A DNA stretch of 10,359 nt from CAZUHK01 sp964620345. Its GTDB lineage: Bacteria; Planctomycetota; Phycisphaerae; Phycisphaerales; Zrk34. Each line of letters starts with the position of its first letter. Position 1 is the stretch's first letter. Under the pieces are notes generated by a model. It saw only the letters and a list, made by a program, of their open reading frames with translations. It was not told the DNA's origin and made no database searches. Location of the stretch: positions 1 through 10,359 of the forward strand of contig CAZUHK010000117.1 in NCBI GenBank assembly GCA_964620345.1, read 5' to 3'. Both the position numbers and the translations under genes were made by a program. This document shows, piece by piece, positions 1 to 5,271 of the stretch.

Positions 1-435
1 AAGCTCCGCTACCACTACAACGTGCTGGAAAAGCAGTTCCGCGCGTACGTGCAGGAAGCGGCGCGGCGCAAGGGCAACACCGGCGAGAACCTGATCGTGA
101 TGCTCGAGCGGCGCCTGGACAACGTCATCCGCCGCCTGGGCTGGGCGCGGACCATCTGGCAGGCGCGGCAGGTTGTCGCCCACGGCAACATCACGGTCAA
201 CGGCCGCAAGGTCGATCGGCCCAGCTACCCGGTCAAGCACGGCGACCGGATCGCGGTCAAGCCGCGCAACCAGAAGTACATCCGCGAGAACATGGAATCG
301 CTGCCGGGCCACGACGTGCAGGCGTGGCTGAGCTTCGATCCGTCGACGCTGACCGCCAACGTCGTGGCCGACCCCACGCCCGATCAGGTCCCGTTCGACG
401 TGAACATGAACCTGATCATCGAGTTCTACCGCTAA
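1..435 (+). CDS. rpsD: 30S ribosomal protein S4, 5' end cut by window edge
   Basis: S4 binds 16S rRNA early in 30S subunit assembly and helps to keep decoding accurate. The frame is open from base 1, giving 144 residues up to the TAA at 433-435. S4 is usually about 200 residues, so roughly the first 60 (the zinc-finger or N-terminal part) lie outside the window. Visible residues 5-25 match the 'Y..LE.QFR.Y...A' helix of S4. Residues about 35-86 form the S4 RNA-binding fold (LERRLDNVIRRLGWAR, then QARQVVAHGNITVNGRKV and the VKHGDRI turn). The protein ends in the typical short strand NLIIEFYR. A GTG at 22 could be read as a start but lies inside the conserved domain, so I treat the gene as partial. 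The next gene, purA, starts 81 bases downstream, so co-transcription is possible but not shown. Confidence 0.95.
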   Translation, partial: KLRYHYNVLEKQFRAYVQEAARRKGNTGENLIVMLERRLDNVIRRLGWARTIWQARQVVAHGNITVNGRKVDRPSYPVKHGDRIAVKPRNQKYIRENMESLPGHDVQAWLSFDPSTLTANVVADPTPDQVPFDVNMNLIIEFYR

Positions 436-472
436 GCGGACTTGTGGGCGGTGACCGACCTCGACGATTCGG

Positions 473-502
473 CGCTGCACGCAGCGTCGCGGCCTGGCCG
501 CG
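473..502 (+). other. two small hairpins between rpsD and purA
   Basis: Two perfect inverted repeats sit side by side in the 81-base gap. CGCTGC (473-478) pairs with GCAGCG (481-486), and CGCGGC (488-493) pairs with GCCGCG (497-502) around a 3-base loop. No T-run follows, so a classical Rho-independent terminator is not supported. The second stem ends 3 bases before the purA Shine-Dalgarno (AGGGA, 506-510), so it could affect purA ribosome access, but that is inference. Such stems also arise easily by chance at this GC content. Confidence 0.3.
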
Positions 503-516
503 CACAGGGACAGATC

Positions 517-1851
517 ATGATCCGCATGCAACCCAGCAGTTCGCCCCACGCCGCGGTGTGCGGCCTGCAATGGGGCGATGAGGGCAAAGGCAAGATCGTC
601 GACCTGCTCACCGCAGACTTCGACGTGGTCGTCCGCTACAACGGCGGGGCCAACGCGGGCCACTCGGTCGAGATCGGCGACGAACGCTACGCCCTGCACC
701 TGCTGCCCTCGGGCATCCTTTCACCGGGCAAGATCAACGTCATCGCCAACGGCGTCGTGCTCGACCCGATGCAACTGATCAGCGAGATCGACGGGATGAA
801 ACAGCGCGGCGTCCAGATCACCGACAACCTGCGCATCAGCAGCAGGGCGCACCTGGTCATGCCCTACCACAAGCTGCAGGACGCGCTGCTCGAAGGCGCG
901 GTGAGCGCCTCGCGCGGCGATCACAAGAAGATCGGCACGACCGGCCGCGGCATCGGCCCGGCCTACTCGGACAAGATGCAACGCTCCACCGGCATCCGCG
1001 CCGGCGACCTGCTCGACCCCGCCCGCTTCACCGACAAGCTCCGCCACATCTGCGCGGTCAAAAACGCCATGCTCGCGCCCCTGGCCCAGATGGCCGGCGA
1101 GGACTGGACGCCGATCAACCACGAGCCGATCGCCCGGCAGTACCTCGACGCGGCCGATCGGCTGGGCGATTTCATCTGCGACACCACCGCCCTGCTGCAC
1201 GACGCGGCCGACGCCGGCAAGAAGCTGCTGTTCGAAGGCGCCAACGGCTCGATGCTCGATATCGACCACGGCACCTACCCCTACGTGACCTCGAGCAACT
1301 GCGGGACGATCGGCGTCTACGCCGGCTCGGGCATGCCCGGCGGCACGATGGGTCGCGTGGTCGGCATCATGAAGGCCTACACCACGCGCGTCGGCGCCGG
1401 GCCGTTCGCCACCGAACTCGAAGATGAAGCGGGCGATCGCATTCGCAACCGCGGCAACGAGTTTGGCACGACCACCGGCCGCCCACGCCGCTGCGGCTGG
1501 CCGGACCTGGCCGTGGTGAAATACACCGCGGCGATCAACGGCGTGACCGAGCTGGCCGTGATGCTGTTGGACGTGCTCGCCGGGCTCGACCCGCTCAAGG
1601 TCTGCACCGGGTATCGGCTGGCCGGCCGCGAGATCAGCGCTTTTCCTGAAGACGCCGCGGCGCTGAGCAAGGTCGAGCCGATCTACCAGACGCTCGACGG
1701 CTTCGCCGAGGAAGTCACCCGATGCACGGCGTTTGACGCCCTGCCCGCCGGGGCCCGGGCCTACATCGAATTGATCGAACAAACCGTCGGCGTCCCGGTG
1801 AGCATCATCAGCGTCGGCCCCAAGCGCTCGCAGACCATCCACCGCGATTGA
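517..1851 (+). CDS. purA: adenylosuccinate synthetase
   Basis: This cytosolic enzyme joins IMP and aspartate using GTP to make adenylosuccinate, the first committed step to AMP. The protein has 444 residues, close to the family norm of about 430. The P-loop QWGDEGKGK is at residues 18-26 with the catalytic Asp21, and the catalytic His49 lies in GGANAGH. GTTGRGIGPAY, TTRVGAGPF and TTGRPRRCGWPD are also present. I chose ATG 517 because AGGGA lies 6 bases upstream; a TTG at 442 would add 25 residues with no family resemblance, and ATG 526 is a second option. Two positions are odd. The loop usually FEGAQG in bacteria reads FEGANG, as in eukaryotic enzymes. The guanine-contacting TKLD motif reads MLLD, losing its lysine. 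PurB, the next pathway enzyme, is encoded at 6514-7950. Confidence 0.96.
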   Translation: MIRMQPSSSPHAAVCGLQWGDEGKGKIVDLLTADFDVVVRYNGGANAGHSVEIGDERYALHLLPSGILSPGKINVIANGVVLDPMQLISEIDGMKQRGVQITDNLRISSRAHLVMPYHKLQDALLEGAVSASRGDHKKIGTTGRGIGPAYSDKMQRSTGIRAGDLLDPARFTDKLRHICAVKNAMLAPLAQMAGEDWTPINHEPIARQYLDAADRLGDFICDTTALLHDAADAGKKLLFEGANGSMLDIDHGTYPYVTSSNCGTIGVYAGSGMPGGTMGRVVGIMKAYTTRVGAGPFATELEDEAGDRIRNRGNEFGTTTGRPRRCGWPDLAVVKYTAAINGVTELAVMLLDVLAGLDPLKVCTGYRLAGREISAFPEDAAALSKVEPIYQTLDGFAEEVTRCTAFDALPAGARAYIELIEQTVGVPVSIISVGPKRSQTIHRD

Positions 1852-1862
1852 CCCTTTAGACC

Positions 1863-1876
1863 CGCGACTTGTCGCG
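1863..1876 (+). other. short hairpin with CTTG loop in the purA-uppS gap
   Basis: CGCGA (1863-1867) pairs with TCGCG (1872-1876) around CTTG, a loop type known for stability in RNA. It fills much of the 32-base gap between the purA stop and the uppS start. No T-run follows, so a terminator role is weak. It could equally be a chance palindrome. Confidence 0.25.
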
Positions 1877-1883
1877 CTCTTCG

Positions 1884-2603
1884 ATGACCGACACGCCCGC
1901 CCAACCCGACCGCCTGCCCCGGCACATCGCGATCGTGATGGACGGCAACGGCCGATGGGCCCAGCGGCAGGACAAGAGCCGCAACATGGGCCACGCCCGC
2001 GGTGCCCAGCGCGTGTTGCCGATCGTCGAAGCGTGCGCCGACCTGGGCGTGGGGGCGCTGTCGCTCTACGCGCTGTCCAGCGAAAACCTGATCCGCCGGC
2101 CCGAGGATGAAGTCGACGCGCTGATGGGCCTGTACGAGCAGTACCTTCAATCCGAGCGGCAGAAGCTGATCGACAACAACCTGCGCTTCATCCACCTGGG
2201 CCGGCGCGACGGGCTGACCGCGAGCGTGCTGCGCGAGCTGGACACGAGCATCCAAGTCACCGCTTCGAACACCGGCCTGGTGCTGGGCCTGGCGCTGAAC
2301 TACGGCAGCCGCCAGGAGATTGTTGATGCGGTGCGCCGCATCGCCGTGGCCGACGTCGAGCCCGACCGGATCGACCAAAAGACGATCGAAGATCACCTGT
2401 ACACCGCGGGCCTGCCGGAGGTGGACCTGTTGATCCGCACCGCCGGCGAGATGCGTGTGAGCAACTTTCTGTTGTGGCAGATCAGCTACGCCGAGATCTG
2501 GGTGACCCCGACGCTCTGGCCCGACTTCACCGAGGGCCACCTGCGCGAGGCGTTGCGCGACTTCGCCGGGCGCACGCGCCGCTTCGGTGCGGTGGTGAAG
2601 TAG
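1884..2603 (+). CDS. uppS: isoprenyl transferase (undecaprenyl diphosphate synthase family)
   Basis: This cis-prenyltransferase adds isopentenyl diphosphate units to farnesyl diphosphate, making the polyprenyl carrier for cell-envelope glycans. The protein has 239 residues, as expected (E. coli about 250). HIAIVMDGNGRWA at residues 14-26 carries the catalytic Asp20. GHARG follows at 36-40, then LSLYALSSENLIRRPEDEV at 59-77, NYGSR at 139-143, and the C-terminal signature DLLIRTAGEMRVSNFLLWQ at 181-199 with the Mg-binding Glu189. The usual RTSGE reads RTAGE, a mild change. ATG 1884 starts directly ahead of the conserved core. A TTG 15 bases upstream is possible, and neither has a clear Shine-Dalgarno. 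The uppS-cdsA order is widespread in bacteria, but here 225 bases separate the two. Product chain length cannot be told from sequence alone. Confidence 0.95.
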   Translation: MTDTPAQPDRLPRHIAIVMDGNGRWAQRQDKSRNMGHARGAQRVLPIVEACADLGVGALSLYALSSENLIRRPEDEVDALMGLYEQYLQSERQKLIDNNLRFIHLGRRDGLTASVLRELDTSIQVTASNTGLVLGLALNYGSRQEIVDAVRRIAVADVEPDRIDQKTIEDHLYTAGLPEVDLLIRTAGEMRVSNFLLWQISYAEIWVTPTLWPDFTEGHLREALRDFAGRTRRFGAVVK

Positions 2604-2613
2604 CGCGCTCATT

Positions 2614-2636
2614 GGCCGCGGCGGCTCGCCGCGGTC
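2614..2636 (+). terminator. GC-rich hairpin just after uppS, possible terminator
   Basis: CCGCGGCG (2616-2623) pairs perfectly with CGCCGCGG (2627-2634) around a 3-base loop. A G-T wobble and a G-C pair extend the stem to 10 bp. It begins 10 bases after the uppS stop, where a transcription end would be expected. No T-run follows, so it may only pause polymerase or protect the mRNA end. Confidence 0.4.
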
Positions 2637-2725
2637 CGCAATCAACATTCCACCAACGGCGCCTGCATCGGTTCCAGCGAGACTTCGCGCCCGACCGTCT
2701 TGGCCGGTCAGCCGATCGCGGCCGT

Positions 2726-2757
2726 CGGTCGCCGGCGTGATCGTGGGCGACCGGTTT
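2726..2757 (+). terminator. second hairpin in the uppS-cdsA gap, with short T-run
   Basis: CGGTCGCC (2726-2733) pairs perfectly with GGCGACCG (2746-2753) around a 12-base loop, and a short TTT follows at 2755-2757. A third small stem, GGAGCG (2785-2790) with CGCTCC (2794-2799), lies closer to cdsA. The 225-base gap from 2604 to 2828 otherwise shows no gene: frames through it give only arginine- and alanine-rich translations. Together the stems suggest that uppS and cdsA are separate transcripts. Confidence 0.35.
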
Positions 2758-2815
2758 GTCGTGCTCGCCCCGTTGGCGCCGCCGGGAGCGCATCGCTCCA
2801 CATCGACCGCCGGGT

Positions 2816-2821
2816 TATCTT
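2816..2821 (+). promoter_or_regulatory. possible -10 box for a leaderless cdsA mRNA
   Basis: TATCTT fits the TANNNT form of a -10 element and lies 7 bases upstream of the cdsA ATG. That spacing would place the transcript start at or next to the start codon. No good -35 element is visible. The short GGGGA at 2822-2826 is too close to the ATG to be a normal Shine-Dalgarno. TANNNT boxes at this distance mark leaderless genes in Deinococcus and actinobacteria; applying that here is inference. Confidence 0.3.
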
Positions 2822-2828
2822 GGGGACC

Positions 2829-3776
2829 ATGTTGAAGTACCGGATGATTTTCGGCCCGCTGATGATCGCGGCGATCCTCGGGATCGTCTGGGCCGACGCG
2901 CGGCTGGATGGCTGGCGGCTGACCGGCGTGTGGCAGGACGTGTTCCTTGGCCGCGACTATCCGCCGGCGGGGCTGCTGTTCGCGCTGCTGGCGGTGGGGC
3001 TGATCCCGCTGGCGGCGCGGGAGGTCGCGGCGATGTTCCGCGGCGTGGGCATCCCGGGCCACACCTGCCTGATCAGCGCCGCCAGCATCGTCGCCGCGCT
3101 GAGCTTGTACGCCACGCCGCGCGCCCTGATGGGCCCCACGGGCGCGACGATCATCGCCACCGTGCTCATCGGCGCTTTTCTGGTCACGCTCATCTGGCAC
3201 TCGCGCGACACGAACCCCACCGGCGTGATCGCCGCGGCCGGCGCGACGATGTTCGCCATCGCCCTGCTGGGCCTGATGCCCGGCTTCTTCCTGACCATCC
3301 GACGCTGGCACTCGGGCTGGGTGCTGGTCGCCGTGATCCTCATCACCAAGTCCGGCGACATCGGCGCCTACTTCACCGGCCGGGCCATCGGCAAACACAA
3401 ACTCATCCCCTGGCTCAGCCCGAAAAAAACCTGGGAAGGTCTGGCCGGCGCGATCGGCCTGTCGATCGGCGTGGCGATCCTCTTCGCCTGGATCAGCCAG
3501 GTCACCGACATCACCCACGTGTGGCGCACGATCGACGACCAGCGCGTGCTCGTCGAGGTCGGCTATTCCAAGGGCTGGGCGGCGGTCGCGGGGCTGCTGT
3601 TCGCACTGGTCGGCCACGCCGGCGACCTGATGGTCTCCCTGCTCAAACGCGACGCGGGGCTCAAGGACTCGGGTCGCTCCATCCCCGGCTTCGGCGGCAT
3701 CCTCGACGTGCTCGACTCGCCCCTGCTGGTCGCCCCCGTGGCGTTCTGGATCCTCGAAGCCGCGGAAAAGGTCTAG
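2829..3776 (+). CDS. cdsA: phosphatidate cytidylyltransferase (CDP-diacylglycerol synthase)
   Basis: This membrane enzyme makes CDP-diacylglycerol from phosphatidic acid and CTP, the branch point for most bacterial phospholipids. The protein has 315 residues, slightly over the usual 270-300, with about eight hydrophobic segments (for example 6-22, 47-64, 81-95, 105-123, 132-153, 163-173, 205-222 and 250-267). The core motif is KSGDIGAYFTGRAIGK (174-189) followed by LSPKKTWEG (196-204). The C-terminal family signature starts at residue 270 as SLLKRDAGLKDSG and continues IPGFGGILDVLD. The classical signature has HGG and DRxD where this has FGG and DVLD, a variant I recall from several phyla. 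The acidic residues expected to bind metal remain. ATG 2829 precedes the first membrane helix; the frame stays open back to 2700 but that stretch looks non-coding. ATG 2844 is an alternative. Confidence 0.94.
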   Translation: MLKYRMIFGPLMIAAILGIVWADARLDGWRLTGVWQDVFLGRDYPPAGLLFALLAVGLIPLAAREVAAMFRGVGIPGHTCLISAASIVAALSLYATPRALMGPTGATIIATVLIGAFLVTLIWHSRDTNPTGVIAAAGATMFAIALLGLMPGFFLTIRRWHSGWVLVAVILITKSGDIGAYFTGRAIGKHKLIPWLSPKKTWEGLAGAIGLSIGVAILFAWISQVTDITHVWRTIDDQRVLVEVGYSKGWAAVAGLLFALVGHAGDLMVSLLKRDAGLKDSGRSIPGFGGILDVLDSPLLVAPVAFWILEAAEKV

Positions 3777-3786
3777 CCCCAGCGGG

Positions 3787-3880
3787 GAATGACGAATGAC
3801 GAATGCCCGGGTGACGAACGCCCAATCCTTCGCGCCGCCTCGCCCGGTTTCGTCATGCGGGCATTCGTCATTCGTCATTC
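3787..3880. repeat. long inverted repeat built of 7-bp tandem units (cdsA-hpt gap)
   Basis: The left arm (3787-3809) and right arm (3858-3880) are perfect reverse complements over 23 bp. After 2 mismatches a further 7 bp pair (3812-3818 with 3849-3855), leaving a 30-base loop. Each arm consists of a repeated heptamer: GAATGAC twice then GAATG on the left, and the mirrored GTCATTC unit on the right. The element takes up most of the 123-base gap and ends 19 bases before the hpt ATG. As RNA it would form a strong hairpin on either strand. It could be a REP-like palindromic unit, a transcript-end stabiliser or terminator, or a slipped-replication product. The arms are much more AT-rich than the flanking genes. 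Frames through it read like MTNDE on one strand and FVIRHS on the other, which I take as non-coding. Confidence 0.9.
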
Positions 3881-3887
3881 TCTTGGT

Positions 3888-3893
3888 TACCAT
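3888..3893 (+). promoter_or_regulatory. possible -10 box for a leaderless hpt mRNA
   Basis: TACCAT fits TANNNT and lies 6 bases upstream of the hpt ATG, much as TATCTT lies 7 bases upstream of cdsA. No Shine-Dalgarno is visible before hpt, and the 23-bp inverted repeat ends 7 bases upstream of this box. The match is short and no -35 element is seen. Confidence 0.28.
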
Positions 3894-3899
3894 CGCCCC

Positions 3900-4475
3900 A
3901 TGCCCCGACGGATCGACAAAGTCCTGCTGGATCGGCACACGATCGCGGCGCGGGTGGCGGATCTGGCCGACCAGATCGTCGGCGACTTCGCCAAGGACGT
4001 GGGCGATGCCGATCTCCATGCCGATCAGCCCAAGGAGCTCACGCTCGTGCCGCTGCTGACCGGCAGCATCATCTTCCTGGCCGATCTGATCCGCCAACTG
4101 CCGTTGATGATGCGGATTCGGCTGCTCAACGTCTCGGCCTACCCGGGCAAGGCCACGACCAACCAGGGCGTGACGATTCACGATGACCACGGCTACGAAT
4201 CGCTGGCCGGCAAGCACGTGCTGATCGTCGACGACATCCTCGACTCCGGCCGCACCATCACCGCGGTGCGCAGCCGCATCGACACCCAGAACCCCGCGAG
4301 CGTGCGCGTCTGCGTGCTGCTGCGCAAGGCCATCGCCTCGGCCCGGGCGGTACACGCCGACTACGTCGGCTTCGACATCCCCGATGCGTTCGTCGTGGGC
4401 TACGGGCTGGATTACGATGGGTACTACCGCAATCTCCCCGAGGTGGTCACGCTGACCGCGGAGGCGATGCGTTGA
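3900..4475 (+). CDS. hpt: hypoxanthine(-guanine) phosphoribosyltransferase
   Basis: This salvage enzyme joins hypoxanthine or guanine to PRPP to give IMP or GMP in the cytosol. The protein has 191 residues, near the usual 175-190. LVPLLTGSIIFLADL (49-63) matches the first conserved strand and loop. VSAYPG (78-83) sits where the flexible catalytic loop begins. The PRPP-binding motif VLIVDDILDSGRT is at 107-119. The C-terminal base-binding segment runs VGFDIPDAFVVGYGLDYDGYYRNLPEV (156-182), a close match to VGF.IPD.FVVGYGLDY in bacterial Hpt. ATG 3900 precedes the conserved part; the frame extends upstream only into the inverted repeat. The substrate range (hypoxanthine versus guanine) cannot be read from the sequence. 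Its IMP product is the substrate of PurA, encoded upstream. The stop overlaps the start of the next gene. Confidence 0.93.
   Translation: MPRRIDKVLLDRHTIAARVADLADQIVGDFAKDVGDADLHADQPKELTLVPLLTGSIIFLADLIRQLPLMMRIRLLNVSAYPGKATTNQGVTIHDDHGYESLAGKHVLIVDDILDSGRTITAVRSRIDTQNPASVRVCVLLRKAIASARAVHADYVGFDIPDAFVVGYGLDYDGYYRNLPEVVTLTAEAMR
4460..4464 (+). promoter_or_regulatory. Shine-Dalgarno deciding the TTG start of the PH-domain gene
   Basis: GGAGG lies inside the end of hpt, 7 bases before TTG 4472. The TTG overlaps the hpt TGA as TTGA. This supports the rare start codon and points to translational coupling with hpt. The next in-frame ATG would remove 46 residues. Confidence 0.7.
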
Positions 4476-5101
4476 GTCCGACGACGCTGGACAGGTCGAG
4501 CGCCGAGCCCGCCGCCGCGCCCACGGCCGTGACCCAGCCGCGCCGCCTGGCGTCGCAGGCCAATGGCGCCGAGCCGGTGCTGGGCCTTCCCATCGACCGC
4601 GCCGACGCGATGCTCCCGGCCGACCTGCTTCAGGGCGGCGAGGTCATCATCCTCATCCTCAAGCCCAGCCCCTGGTTCATCGTGCTCTCGTGCCTGGGCC
4701 ACCTGACCGCGCTGGTGCTGATCACGATCGCGGTGTACGTGCTGGCGCGCTTCGAGTTCGCGTGGTGGTTGTCGCGCAACGACGCGGTCTTCGCCGGGGC
4801 CGTGACGATCCTGCTCCGCCTGGCTTGGCAGTTCCTCGAATGGCTGGGCCGCATCTATGTCCTGACCGACCGCCGCGTCATCCGACGCATGGGCGTGCTG
4901 CGCATCGCTACCTTCCAGACGCCCCTCAAGCACGTCCAGCACACCGAGTTGCTCCAACTGCTCCGCGAACGGCTGTTCGGCCTGGGCACGATCAGCTTCG
5001 CCACCTCCGGCACCGACCTGCCCGAGGCCTTCTGGCAAATGCTCGCCCGCCCCCAGGCCGTCCACCGCAAAATCGTCCAGACGATCAACCGATATACTTG
5101 A
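4472..5101 (+). CDS. membrane protein with bacterial PH domain (bPH2 / DUF304-like)
   Basis: The protein has 209 residues if read from TTG 4472, which has a good Shine-Dalgarno inside hpt. Residues 1-45 are rich in Ala, Pro and Ser and probably disordered. Two hydrophobic helices follow, about 68-91 and 104-126. The C-terminal part (127-209) starts IYVLTDRRVIRRMGVL and continues with TPLKHVQHTELLQ and LFGLGTISFATSG. This is the pattern of the bacterial PH domain once called DUF304 (as in YdbS-like proteins): a 'YxLTxxRV' strand, then a region where the membrane-proximal domain contacts lipids or partners. No enzymatic motif is visible and the cellular role is unknown. The 4-base overlap ties its translation to hpt, but no functional link to purine salvage is evident. 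Family assignment comes from pattern memory, not a search. Confidence 0.8.
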   Translation: MSPTTLDRSSAEPAAAPTAVTQPRRLASQANGAEPVLGLPIDRADAMLPADLLQGGEVIILILKPSPWFIVLSCLGHLTALVLITIAVYVLARFEFAWWLSRNDAVFAGAVTILLRLAWQFLEWLGRIYVLTDRRVIRRMGVLRIATFQTPLKHVQHTELLQLLRERLFGLGTISFATSGTDLPEAFWQMLARPQAVHRKIVQTINRYT

Positions 5102-5264
5102 ACGTTCACCCGCTGATTCGTTGGCCCGTTCACGCGATTCCACCCAAGCCCGGCCATGCAAGTCCGCGAGCGTGACCGAAATCAAGTTCCCCATCAACGA
5201 GTCAACGGATTAACGAGTTAACGGATTAACGGTTAACCAGCCAACGAATCAACGAATCACCGAG
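5101..5264. repeat. 8-bp tandem units in both orientations (PH gene-gpsA gap)
   Basis: On the right, 5194-5264 reads as nine drifting units of 8 bp (one of 7): TCAACGAG, TCAACGGA, TTAACGAG, TTAACGGA, TTAACGG, TTAACCAG, CCAACGAA, TCAACGAA, TCACCGAG. On the left, 5101-5140 reads as five octamers of the opposite orientation: AACGTTCA, CCCGCTGA, TTCGTTGG, CCCGTTCA, CGCGATTC. TGATTCGTTGGC (5114-5125) and GCCAACGAATCA (5240-5251) are a perfect 12-bp inverted repeat, so the block can close into a long-range stem. It begins at the stop codon of the PH-domain gene and ends 7 bases before the gpsA ATG. Units directly abut with no spacers, which excludes CRISPR. Composition is clearly more AT-rich than the flanking genes. 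Confidence 0.85.
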
Positions 5265-5271
5265 CATCCCC

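Noticed and set aside
721..1842. Minus-strand open frame of 373 codons opposite purA
   Set aside because: purA is certain from its motifs, and the antisense translation is low-complexity Ala, Gly, Asp and Arg.
1761..4355. Open frame of 864 codons on the minus strand across uppS, cdsA and hpt
   Set aside because: Its translation is rich in Asp, Gln, His and Arg with no domain, and it runs opposite to several well-supported genes. This is the usual antisense shadow in GC-rich DNA.
5194..5264. CRISPR array
   Set aside because: Units are 8 bp and abut directly with no spacers, and no cas gene is nearby.
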